A stretch of DNA of 64,000 nucleotides, taken from positions 558,001 through 622,000 of the forward strand of contig NZ_VFPV01000003.1 in NCBI RefSeq assembly GCF_006716905.1. The letters are read 5' to 3'. The notes beneath the pieces are model-generated. The model saw nothing but the letters and a program-made list of their open reading frames with translations. It did no database searches and was not told where the DNA came from. Positions 1 through 7,560 of the stretch are shown one piece after another; position 1 is the stretch's first letter; every line of letters begins with the position of its first letter. The position numbers and the translations under genes were made by a program. This DNA comes from Acidovorax temperans (GTDB taxonomy: Bacteria; Pseudomonadota; Gammaproteobacteria; Burkholderiales; Burkholderiaceae_C).

Positions 1-1
1 C

Positions 2-1747
2 ATCGACATCGTGCGCGGCGCCAACGGCATCCAGACCGGAGTAGGCGTGCCTTCGGCCACCATCAACATGATCCGCAAGCGCCCGCAGCGCGAGTTCGCG
101 GCCTCTGTGGCGCTCACGGCGGGCTCGTGGAACCTGTACCGGGGCGAGTTGGACCTGAACGCACCGCTCAACAGCGACGGCAGCGTGCGCAGCCGCCTGG
201 TCGTCGCCCCGCAGAAGAAAGAGAGCTTCCGCGACCGCTACTCCGAGGACAAGACCGCCCTGCTCGCTGCGGTAGAGGCCGACATCGGCCAGTCCACCGT
301 GGTGGCGGTGGGCTACCAGCGCCAGTCCAACGACCCCAAAGCGCCGATCTGGGGCACCATCCCGCGCTTTGCCACCACGGGTGCGCCCATCGACCTGCCG
401 ATCTCCACCAGCTTCTCGCCATCGTGGACACGCTGGGAGCGCACCTCCGGCACGCTCTACGCCACGCTGGACCACCAGCTCAACGACGACTGGAGCCTGA
501 AGGCGGCGCTGAACCACACCGAGGGCGACACCTTCCGTCTGAGCACCTACGGCTACGGTGCCACCACGTCCAGGGCCCCATTCATCGACCCCGTGACGGG
601 CGCGGGCACCACGCTGTATGCCGCTGTCAACGGCGGCAGCGAAAAGCAGGACACGGTGGACGCGTACCTGTCGGGCAAGTTCGAGCTGGGCGGCCGCAAG
701 CACGACCTGGTGGTGGGCATGAGTTCCACCCGCACCGCCTCGCGCACCGATGGCTACACGTCCGTGGCAGGCTGGAGCTACGTGATCCCCAACATCTACA
801 CCTGGGACGGCAATGCGCCTGCACCCACCTACTCCAAGACAGGCGCCTGGCGCACGCAGATCACGCAGCAGACCGGCCTGTTCGCCTCGGCACGCTGGCG
901 CGTGGCCGACCCGCTGTCGGTGCTCACCGGCCTGCGTATGACCGACTGGCACCGCCATTCCGACACCTATGGCACCACCGGCGCCTATGCGGGCCGCTCG
1001 GCCATCCAGGACGAGAACCGCAAGGTCACGCCCTTCATCGGCGCGGTGTACGACATCACGCCCACGCTGTCGGCCTATGCCAGCTACGCGCGCATCTTCA
1101 ACCCGCAGAACTACAAGGACCGCAACAACACCCCGCTTTCGCCCGTCATCGGCAGCAATGCCGAGGCTGGGCTGAAAGCCGAGCTGTTCGAGCGCCGCAT
1201 CCAGGCACACTTTGCGGTCTTCCAGACCAAGCAAGACAACTTCGGCGTGCGCGACGGTGCCATCACCACGCCGCTGCCCGACGGGACCCTGCCCTATGTG
1301 GCGGTGAATGGCACCAAATCCACCGGCTTCGAGCTGGAGTTCGCAGGCATGGCCACCCGGCAGTGGCGCGTGAGCGCGGGCCTGACCCGAGCCAAGGTCA
1401 CGCGCGCGCCCACCGACCTGATCTACGCCAACATGCCCGACTACCTGCTGCAGCTGGGCACGGACTACCAGCTCTCGGGGGCGCTGGCGCCGCTGTCAGT
1501 GGGCGGCAACCTCACCTGGCAAAGCTCCATTGAAGGCTTCAACATCCCGCACCCCAGCGGCACCGTAACGGTGAAGCAGTCGCCCAAGGCCATCCTCAAC
1601 CTGCGCGCGTCCTGGCAGTTCAACCCCAAGCTCAGCGCCACGCTGGCGGTGAACAATGTCACCAACCAGAAATACTGGGCCAATCTGGACTACGGCAACT
1701 ACGCGGACCCGCGCAACGTGAGCGTGACGCTGCGCGCGGCGTTCTAA
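2..1747 (+). CDS. TonB-dependent siderophore receptor (5' end outside window)
   Basis: C-terminal part of an outer-membrane TonB-dependent receptor, probably for ferric siderophores; 581 codons are visible. The frame is open from the first base, and the first residues read as the end of a plug domain (RGANGIQTGVGVPSATIN), the signature just before the barrel in FhuE/FpvA-like receptors, so the signal peptide, TonB box and most of the plug lie upstream. The rest is beta-barrel, with the usual closing segment (NNVTNQKYW) and a C-terminal phenylalanine for barrel assembly. The stop codon is followed at once by a dispersed repeat. Substrate cannot be told from the sequence; the family call is firm. 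Confidence 0.9.
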   Translation: MDIVRGANGIQTGVGVPSATINMIRKRPQREFAASVALTAGSWNLYRGELDLNAPLNSDGSVRSRLVVAPQKKESFRDRYSEDKTALLAAVEADIGQSTVVAVGYQRQSNDPKAPIWGTIPRFATTGAPIDLPISTSFSPSWTRWERTSGTLYATLDHQLNDDWSLKAALNHTEGDTFRLSTYGYGATTSRAPFIDPVTGAGTTLYAAVNGGSEKQDTVDAYLSGKFELGGRKHDLVVGMSSTRTASRTDGYTSVAGWSYVIPNIYTWDGNAPAPTYSKTGAWRTQITQQTGLFASARWRVADPLSVLTGLRMTDWHRHSDTYGTTGAYAGRSAIQDENRKVTPFIGAVYDITPTLSAYASYARIFNPQNYKDRNNTPLSPVIGSNAEAGLKAELFERRIQAHFAVFQTKQDNFGVRDGAITTPLPDGTLPYVAVNGTKSTGFELEFAGMATRQWRVSAGLTRAKVTRAPTDLIYANMPDYLLQLGTDYQLSGALAPLSVGGNLTWQSSIEGFNIPHPSGTVTVKQSPKAILNLRASWQFNPKLSATLAVNNVTNQKYWANLDYGNYADPRNVSVTLRAAF

Positions 1748-1748
1748 G

Positions 1749-1857
1749 CATCCCCCTGTGCGGCTGCGCCGCTTCCCCCTTCTCTCGAATGGCCGCGCCA
1801 TTCGGGAAGGGGGACACCGCCAGCGCGGCGGGGCGGCCCTTGCGCGGCGGTAGCTGG
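1749..1857. repeat. 109-bp dispersed repeat, copy A
   Basis: Starts two bases after the receptor stop codon. It contains two hairpins: gcggc-tgc-gccgc, and a longer one whose centre is cgaatggc/gccattcg flanked by C-rich and G-rich arms. About 93% identical by eye (8 differences in 109) to the reverse complement of 61512-61620, which also sits at the 3' end of a gene. It may act as a transcription terminator or mRNA stabiliser. Confidence 0.85.
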
Positions 1858-1947
1858 CATGATCAGCGCGTGTTCCACGGGCGGGGGGGCTACGGTGCAG
1901 GCAAAGTCGGCACAATCAGCCCTTTTTGCCAACAGCATTCACACCCC

Positions 1948-3195
1948 GTGCAGACGATCCCTTTTTTTGATGCCGTCATCATCGGCGCTGGCGCCGCTGG
2001 CTTGTTCTGCGCAGGCCAGGCGGGCCAGCGGGGCCTGAAGGTCTTGCTCATCGACCACAGCGAGAGGGTGGCCGAGAAGATCCGCATCTCGGGCGGCGGG
2101 CGCTGCAACTTCACCAACCGCGACCTGGACGTGCGGGCGCCGCACAAGCACTTTGTGGGGCAGAACCCGCAGTTCTGCCGCTCTGCCCTGTCGCGCTACA
2201 CCCCGGCAGACTTCATTGCGCTGGTGCAAAAGCACGGCATCCCATTCCACGAGAAGCACAAGGGCCAGCTGTTTGCCGACCGTTCGGCCGAAGACATCAT
2301 CCAGATGCTGCTGGCCGAATGCGAAGCAGGCCAGGTCACGCGCTGGCAGCCGTGCAGCGTCAAAAATATAGCCTTTTTGGCCTCTAACGCCCACGAATCA
2401 AGCGCCGGCAGCTATCAAATTGATACCAGCCAGGGCCCAGTGCACACCCGCAGCGTGGTGGTGGCTACGGGGGGCTTGTCCATCCCCAAGATCGGCGCAA
2501 CCGACCTGGGCTACCGGCTGGCGCAGCAGTTCAACGTTCCGCTGGTGGAGCGGCGCCCCGGCCTGGTCCCGCTGACTTTTGACGGCGCGGGCTGGCAGCC
2601 CTATGCCCAACTGGCGGGGCTGGCATTGCCCGTGCAGATCAGCACGGGCACCAAAAAGGAGCGCATGGCGTTTGATGAGGACTTGCTCTTCACCCACCGC
2701 GGCCTGTCGGGCCCGGCGGTGCTGCAAATCTCCAGCTACTGGCGCGAGGGCACGCCCCTGGCCGTGAACCTGGCCCCCACGGTGGACTTGCCCGAAGCGC
2801 TGCAGCAGGCCAAGGCCCGCTCGCGCAAGCTGATTGCCAACGAGCTGGCCACGCTGGTGCCCAGCCGCCTGGCCGATGCGTGGGCGCAGCGCGAGGCCGA
2901 CTGGCAGCGCCCTGTCAATGAGGCTTCTGACAAGGCCCTGGCCAAGCTGGCCGAGCAACTGGCCCGCTGGGAGCTGACACCCACGGGCACCGAGGGCTAC
3001 AAAAAGGCCGAGGTGACGCTGGGCGGCGTGGACACCAAGGCCCTGTCGCAGCAAACCATGGAATGCAAGGCCCAGCCGGGGCTGTACTTCATTGGCGAGG
3101 TGGTGGACATCACCGGCTGGCTGGGCGGCTACAACTTTCAGTGGGCGTGGGCCAGCGGCATGGCCTGCGCGCAGGCGCTGCCAGGGCCGCAATGA
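1948..3195 (+). CDS. NAD(P)/FAD-dependent oxidoreductase, YhiN/HI0933 family
   Basis: Predicted cytosolic flavoprotein of the YhiN (HI0933-like) family; reaction unknown. The N-terminus has the dinucleotide-binding motif (IIGAGAAGLFCA) followed by the family signature SGGGRCNFTN; VVATGG and the C-terminal GGYNFQWAWASG are also typical. The GTG at 1948 gives 415 residues, close to the family's roughly 400; the frame is open further upstream, but that stretch is the dispersed repeat, so an earlier start is unlikely. Residues from about 138 to 158 (NIAFLASNAHESSAG...) are encoded by a palindromic repeat inserted in frame just before the strand leading to VVATGG. Family call firm, function unknown. 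Confidence 0.88.
   Translation: MQTIPFFDAVIIGAGAAGLFCAGQAGQRGLKVLLIDHSERVAEKIRISGGGRCNFTNRDLDVRAPHKHFVGQNPQFCRSALSRYTPADFIALVQKHGIPFHEKHKGQLFADRSAEDIIQMLLAECEAGQVTRWQPCSVKNIAFLASNAHESSAGSYQIDTSQGPVHTRSVVVATGGLSIPKIGATDLGYRLAQQFNVPLVERRPGLVPLTFDGAGWQPYAQLAGLALPVQISTGTKKERMAFDEDLLFTHRGLSGPAVLQISSYWREGTPLAVNLAPTVDLPEALQQAKARSRKLIANELATLVPSRLADAWAQREADWQRPVNEASDKALAKLAEQLARWELTPTGTEGYKKAEVTLGGVDTKALSQQTMECKAQPGLYFIGEVVDITGWLGGYNFQWAWASGMACAQALPGPQ
2361..2420. repeat. Palindromic element inside the yhiN-like gene (in frame)
   Basis: Contains the family landmarks ttttggcctct, then tcaagcgc, then gcagctatcaaa, matching intergenic copies at 30136, 43594 and (inverted) 61297. It is read through without a stop and encodes a short Ala/Ser-rich insertion. 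Confidence 0.7.
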
Positions 3196-3269
3196 GGTTT
3201 TTGAGGGCGTCTGCTGGCCTTTTGCAGGCAACTTCGGCGCCAACTGCTACCGTTTTTCATTGAAGGCGC

Positions 3270-3275
3270 TATAAT
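3270..3275 (+). promoter_or_regulatory. Probable -10 box of the rpsU promoter
   Basis: Perfect TATAAT in the gap between the flavoprotein gene and rpsU. No convincing -35 hexamer is seen at 16-18 bases. The roughly 120-base leader that would follow contains a hairpin with a 7-bp stem (3296-3302 pairing with 3320-3326). Confidence 0.55.
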
Positions 3276-3403
3276 CTTTGGCTTTGCTGGCAATACCCCG
3301 TCGGCCAATACTAGTTAGAGACGGGGACAACCGCTGTGCATGGCTTTTGGGCGCGATCTTCCCGAAAACCCTCTGACGGCACACTTTTGGAAAACATTAG
3401 CTA

Positions 3404-3616
3404 ATGACCACCATCCGCGTAAAAGAAAACGAGCCCTTCGACGTTGCACTGCGTCGCTTCAAGCGCACCATCGAAAAGCTGGGCCTGCTGACCGACCTGC
3501 GCGCTCGCGAGTTCTACGAAAAGCCCACTGCTGAGCGCAAGCGCAAGAAAGCCGCTGCCGTCAAGCGCCACTACAAGCGCGTTCGTAGCATGCAGCTGCC
3601 CAAGAAGCTGTACTGA
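3404..3616 (+). CDS. rpsU: 30S ribosomal protein S21
   Basis: Small basic ribosomal protein of 70 residues, the usual length for S21; it helps initiation by contacting the 3' end of 16S rRNA and is often dispensable. The start [21 protein letters not shown] and the Lys/Arg-rich C-terminus are diagnostic. It is followed by an intrinsic terminator and then by yqeY, the partner usually found downstream of rpsU in proteobacteria. A TATAAT box and a hairpin-bearing leader precede it, suggesting its own promoter. Confidence 0.97.
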
Positions 3617-3641
3617 TCGCAGCCGGCCCAGGCCGACGCAC

Positions 3642-3676
3642 AACCCGCGCTAGGGACGCCAAGCGCGGGTTTTTTG
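3642..3676 (+). terminator. Intrinsic terminator after rpsU
   Basis: Ten-base perfect stem (aacccgcgct / agcgcgggtt) with a 10-base loop followed by a T-rich run. Confidence 0.9.
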
Positions 3677-3681
3677 TTTTT

Positions 3682-3785
3682 CAGGATTTGCACAAAGCCA
3701 CTTCAGCGTCGTTGTGCCGCCTTGCCGTAGCTGAACTACTGTCTGCGGCGACACGCCTAGCCGAAGTGGCTTTGTGCAAATCCTG
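3682..3785. repeat. Long inverted-repeat element between rpsU and yqeY
   Basis: Two perfectly complementary 23-base arms (3682-3704 and 3763-3785) enclose 58 bases. The arms read caggatttgcacaaagccac... and its reverse complement. The loop has a weaker internal complementarity (gtgccgc with gcggcgac). It begins right after the rpsU terminator and ends 23 bases before yqeY. The form suggests a REP/MITE-like non-coding mobile element. Confidence 0.85.
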
Positions 3786-3808
3786 TCGCTCACCTTTAGG
3801 AGATCACC

Positions 3809-4255
3809 ATGAGCCTGAAAGCCCAAATCACTGAAGACATGAAAACCGCCATGCGCGCCAAGGACTCGGAGCGCCTGGGCACCATCCGCCTGCTGCAGGC
3901 GGCCATGAAGCAAAAGGAAGTGGACGAGCGCGTGGAGCTGGACGATGCGGCCATCGTCGCCATCGTGGACAAGCTCATCAAGCAGCGCAAGGACAGCATC
4001 GCCGCCTTCGAGGGCGCGGGCCGCCAAGACCTGGCTGACAAGGAAAAGTCTGAAATGGTGGTGCTGCAAGCCTACCTGCCAGAGCGCATGTCGGCCGAAG
4101 AAACGCTGGCCGCCGTGAAGGCCATCGTGGCCGAAGTGGGCGCCTCGGGCCCCGGCGACATGGGCAAGGTGATGGGCGTGGTCAAGACCCGCCTGGCCGG
4201 CAAGGCCGACATGGGCCAGGTGTCTGCCGCCGTGAAGGCTGCGCTGGCAGGCTGA
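3809..4255 (+). CDS. yqeY: GatB/YqeY domain-containing protein
   Basis: Cytosolic protein of 148 residues, the normal length for the YqeY family, related to the tail domain of GatB/GatE amidotransferases; its role is unclear, possibly linked to tRNA. The start MSLKAQITEDMKTAMRAKDS and the central VLQAYLPERMS are characteristic. A good ribosome-binding site (taggag) lies 8 bases before the ATG. It follows rpsU as in many proteobacteria, but an rpsU terminator and an inverted-repeat element intervene, so transcription may be independent or by read-through. Confidence 0.93.
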   Translation: MSLKAQITEDMKTAMRAKDSERLGTIRLLQAAMKQKEVDERVELDDAAIVAIVDKLIKQRKDSIAAFEGAGRQDLADKEKSEMVVLQAYLPERMSAEETLAAVKAIVAEVGASGPGDMGKVMGVVKTRLAGKADMGQVSAAVKAALAG

Positions 4256-4277
4256 GCCTCTCCATCACTATCAAAAC

Positions 4278-4325
4278 AATAGCTTCCAGCGCTTGTTCCG
4301 CAAGCGCTGGAAGCTATTTTCTTTT
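4278..4325. terminator. Intrinsic terminator after yqeY, derived from the palindromic repeat family
   Basis: Perfect 18-bp stem (4278-4295 with 4301-4318), 5-base loop, then a T-rich tail. The stem sequence (aatagcttccagcgcttg) has the core of the dispersed palindromic element found elsewhere in the window, so this appears to be a repeat copy serving as a bidirectional terminator between yqeY and the convergent DMT gene. Confidence 0.9.
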
Positions 4326-4360
4326 GCAATACTGCACCTGCCAGGCCTGCCGCAGAGGTT

Positions 4361-5296
4361 TCACGCCAATATCAACGCGCACCCCACCACCGCCATGGCT
4401 GCACCTAGCCAGGCGCCCCAGGCAGGGCGTTGCCCGGTGCGCCACCACAGCAGCGGCAGCAACAGCACCGGTGATACCGACGACAACATGCCCACCAGCC
4501 CGGCGCTGCCATGTTGCAGCGCTTTCAAGATAAGCGTCATGCCCAGGGCCATGGCCAGCGTGGCACTGGCAAAGGTGTAGGCCAGGTCGCGCCACTGCAG
4601 GGCAGACTGCACCCGCGCCATCTGCAGCCCTGTGCACCACAGCAGCGCATGGCAGGCAAAGCCCGCCGTCATCCGCACGGCCGAAGCAGCCACCGGGTCC
4701 AGCCCCGCAGCCATTGCGGGCTTGAGCACCAGCGTGCCCACCGACTGCCCCAGGGCCGACAGCAGCCCCAACGCCACGCCCGCAGCCAGTTGGCCCTGCG
4801 TGGCCTCCAGCCGGTGCGCCGCGCCCTCGCGCCTGCCCAGGGCAATGGCGGCCATCACGCCGCCCACCAGCAGCACGCCGCCGGGCACAGCCCAGCCTTT
4901 GAGCGACTCATCCAGAAACAGCGCCGCCAGCACCACCGTGAACAGCGAGTGCGTGGCAAACAGCAGGCCCGAACGGCGTGGCCCCAGCCGGTTCATGCAG
5001 GCGAACAAGGCGGTGTCGCCCACAAAGATGCCAATCACGCCCGACAGCACCAGCAGCCCTATGGCCTGCCAGGCGGCAGAGCCGCCGTCACTCCACAGGC
5101 TGCGCCATTGGCCTGTGGCCAGCGCCATGCCCCACAGCAGCAGCGCGGCAAACACCATGCGCCAGCGCGTGAAGGCAAACGCCCCCATGCGCGCCGAGGC
5201 CGCTGCCGAAAACAAACTGGCCGTGGCCCAGGTGGCGGCGGCCAGCAGGGCCAGGCTTTCAGGCGGCAGCCAGCTACTCCACGCCGGGGCGCTCAT
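4361..5296 (-). CDS. DMT-superfamily (EamA) membrane transporter
   Basis: Inner-membrane permease of the drug/metabolite transporter superfamily, 311 residues with about ten hydrophobic segments in two EamA repeats, the usual size. The first helix region reads LALLAAATWATASLFS; the second repeat ends with LLPLLWWRTGQRPAWGAWLGA, a typical last-helix context. Substrate unknown; such proteins export amino acids or other small metabolites. Its start codon overlaps the stop of the upstream LysR gene by four bases (ATGA), so the two are probably co-translated and the exporter may serve the same pathway as the divergent dmlA. Confidence 0.88.
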   Translation of the reverse strand: MSAPAWSSWLPPESLALLAAATWATASLFSAAASARMGAFAFTRWRMVFAALLLWGMALATGQWRSLWSDGGSAAWQAIGLLVLSGVIGIFVGDTALFACMNRLGPRRSGLLFATHSLFTVVLAALFLDESLKGWAVPGGVLLVGGVMAAIALGRREGAAHRLEATQGQLAAGVALGLLSALGQSVGTLVLKPAMAAGLDPVAASAVRMTAGFACHALLWCTGLQMARVQSALQWRDLAYTFASATLAMALGMTLILKALQHGSAGLVGMLSSVSPVLLLPLLWWRTGQRPAWGAWLGAAMAVVGCALILA

Positions 5297-6228
5297 GCCG
5301 CCCCCCGCGCAATGTGCGCGGCGTTGGCCCAGGGCCGGTGGCGAAATTGCTCCTGCAAAAATTCAACGCACACCCGCACTTTGGCCGAGCGTTCCAGCCG
5401 CGTGGGGTACACGGCCCAGATGTTGGCCTCCTGCCGCCACTCGGGCAGCACCTGCACGAGCTGGCCGCTTTGCAGCAAGGGCGCCACGTCCCACATGGAA
5501 CGCAGTGCGATGCCGCGCCCATCCACCGCCCACTGCACCACCATCTCGCCGTTGTTGGCCGACAGGGGGCCGCGCACCTTCACCGCCTGTTCCTGCGCGC
5601 CCTGGCGCAGGCGCCACACGCCAAAGGGGTGGTCGCGCTCCTTGATCACCAGGCAGTCGTGCCCCGGCAGTTCGGCCAGCGTGCGGGGCGTACCGCGCCG
5701 CGCCAGGTACGCGGGGGCTGCGCACAGCACGCGGTGGTTGTCGGCCAGGCGGCGGGCAATCAGGTGCGGCGCAATTTCGTCGCCCACGCGCACGTCCAGG
5801 TCAAACCCCTCGCCCGCCACGTCCACCAGGCGGTCAAACACCTCCAGCCGCACTTGCAGGCCGGGGTGGCGTTCCACCAGTTGTGACAGCACCGGCGCCA
5901 CCACGCTGCGGCCAAAGCCAAAGCTGCAGCTCACCCGCAGCAGGCCGCGTGGCTCGGCGCGGGTCACGGCCACCTCCTGCAGCAATTGGTCCATGTCGTC
6001 CAGAATGCGCAACGCCCAGTGGAAGACGCGCTCGCCCTCTTCCGTCACGCTCACGCGGCGGGTGGTTCGGTGCAGCAGCTTCACGGCCAGATCTTCTTCG
6101 AGCAGGCGGATGCGCTTGCTGACGAAGGCGGGCGAAGCGCCCAGCTCTTGCGCGGCCTCGGCAAAGCTGGCCTTGCGCACGACGATGGTGAAGACGCGCA
6201 GGTCGTCCGGCGACGGGTTTTTATGCAC
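5293..6228 (-). CDS. dmlR: LysR-family regulator, DmlR/TtdR-like
   Basis: DNA-binding transcriptional regulator of 311 residues: winged HTH at about residues 8-67 (FAEAAQELGASPAFVSKRIRLLEEDL) and an effector-binding domain. It resembles the DmlR/YeaT subgroup and is transcribed divergently from the dmlA-like dehydrogenase, as in E. coli, so it probably activates that gene in response to D-malate or a related acid. The start is GTG; no in-frame ATG is nearby. It overlaps the DMT gene downstream. The name rests on similarity plus gene context. Confidence 0.78.
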   Translation of the reverse strand: MHKNPSPDDLRVFTIVVRKASFAEAAQELGASPAFVSKRIRLLEEDLAVKLLHRTTRRVSVTEEGERVFHWALRILDDMDQLLQEVAVTRAEPRGLLRVSCSFGFGRSVVAPVLSQLVERHPGLQVRLEVFDRLVDVAGEGFDLDVRVGDEIAPHLIARRLADNHRVLCAAPAYLARRGTPRTLAELPGHDCLVIKERDHPFGVWRLRQGAQEQAVKVRGPLSANNGEMVVQWAVDGRGIALRSMWDVAPLLQSGQLVQVLPEWRQEANIWAVYPTRLERSAKVRVCVEFLQEQFRHRPWANAAHIARGAA

Positions 6229-6324
6229 GATGTGTAAACAATGAGACCACAGAGCGCAGATTGTATTTGCTGAGGATGGCGCGAAAATGCCACCACTGCC
6301 AACCCAACACCCTCAAGGAGACCC

Positions 6325-7413
6325 ATGTCCAAGACCTACCAGATCGCCGTGCTTGCCGGAGACGGCATTGGCAAAGAAGTCATGCCCGAAGGCCTGCGAG
6401 CCACCCTGGCCGCCGCCAAGCGCTTTGGCCTGGATTTGCAGCTGCACACCTTTGAATGGGCCAGCTGCGACTATTACGCCGAGCACGGCAAGATGATGCC
6501 CGACGACTGGAAGGCGCAGCTTTCGGGCATGGACGCCATCTTCTTCGGCGCTGTGGGCTGGCCCGCCACCGTGCCCGACCACGTTTCGCTGTGGGGTTCA
6601 CTGCTCAAGTTCCGCCGCGAATTCGACCAGTACATCAACCTGCGCCCCGTACGCCTGTTTGAAGGCGTGCCCTGCCCCCTGGCCGGCCGCAAGCCCGGCG
6701 ACATCGACTACTACGTGGTGCGCGAGAACACCGAGGGCGAGTACACATCGCTCGGCGGCGTGATGTACGAAGGCACCGACCGTGAAATCGTCATCCAGGA
6801 ATCGGTCTACTCGCGCCACGGCGCCAACCGCCTGCTCAAGTTCGCTTTTGATCTGGCCCAAAGCCGCCCCAAAAAGCACGTCACCCTGGCCACCAAGAGC
6901 AATGGCATCGCCATCAGCATGCCCTGGTGGGACAAGCGCGCCGACGAAGTCGCCAAGGACTACCCAGAGATCACGCTGGACAAGCAGCACATCGACATCC
7001 TCACCGCCCGCTTTGTGCTGCAACCCGGCCGCTTTGACGTGGTAGCCGCCACCAACCTGTTCGGCGACATCCTCAGTGACCTGGGCCCCGCCACCACCGG
7101 CACCATAGGTCTCGCCCCCTCGGCCAACCTGAACCCCGAGCGCAACTTCCCCAGCCTGTTCGAGCCGGTGCATGGCTCCGCGCCCGACATCTACGGCAAG
7201 AACATCGCCAACCCGATTGCGATGATCTGGTCCGGCGCGCTGATGCTGGACTTCCTGACCCAGGGCCAGGGCGCAGGACGCGCGGCGCACGACGCCATGG
7301 TCAGCGCCATTGAAGAAACCATCAAGAGCGGCCCGCGCACGCCCGACCTGGGCGGCACGGCCAACACCACCCAGGTGGGTGAGGCGATTGCCGCACGCAT
7401 TGCGGCGGGCTGA
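6325..7413 (+). CDS. dmlA: Tartrate dehydrogenase/decarboxylase or D-malate dehydrogenase
   Basis: NAD-dependent beta-decarboxylating dehydrogenase of 362 residues, in the isocitrate/isopropylmalate dehydrogenase family; DmlA/TtuC members convert D-malate to pyruvate and also act on tartrate. Visible signatures: N-terminal LAGDGIGKEVMPEG, the loop RENTEGEYTSLGG, the active-site region TKSNGIAISMPWWDKR, and GSAPDIYGKNIANP. The ENTEGEYTSLGG and SNGIAISMPWW forms separate it from LeuB. A strong ribosome-binding site (aaggag) precedes the ATG. It is divergent from the dmlR-like gene with 96 bases between, and a bidirectional terminator follows. Confidence 0.9.
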   Translation: MSKTYQIAVLAGDGIGKEVMPEGLRATLAAAKRFGLDLQLHTFEWASCDYYAEHGKMMPDDWKAQLSGMDAIFFGAVGWPATVPDHVSLWGSLLKFRREFDQYINLRPVRLFEGVPCPLAGRKPGDIDYYVVRENTEGEYTSLGGVMYEGTDREIVIQESVYSRHGANRLLKFAFDLAQSRPKKHVTLATKSNGIAISMPWWDKRADEVAKDYPEITLDKQHIDILTARFVLQPGRFDVVAATNLFGDILSDLGPATTGTIGLAPSANLNPERNFPSLFEPVHGSAPDIYGKNIANPIAMIWSGALMLDFLTQGQGAGRAAHDAMVSAIEETIKSGPRTPDLGGTANTTQVGEAIAARIAAG

Positions 7414-7507
7414 AACACAGGCACAGGCGCGCCCGGTGCGGCGCGCTCCTGAAATGAGAGCTGCCAGCGCCTACCACACCGGCCTCGTACCGATCAAACG
7501 CTCAACA

Positions 7508-7538
7508 AAAAAGGCTCCTGAAACCCAGGAGCCTTTTT
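7508..7538. terminator. Bidirectional terminator between dmlA and pmbA
   Basis: Thirteen-base perfect stem (aaaaaggctcctg / caggagccttttt) with a 5-base loop; A and T runs on either side let it work for both convergent genes. Confidence 0.93.
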
Positions 7539-7560
7539 GCATGGTGCGCGAACGCCCGTA

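Noticed and set aside
7445-7500. A stretch resembling the small palindromic element (gagctgccagcgcc) after dmlA
   Set aside because: Only one half matches; the aagcgc and gcc-flank parts are missing, so it is not counted as a copy.
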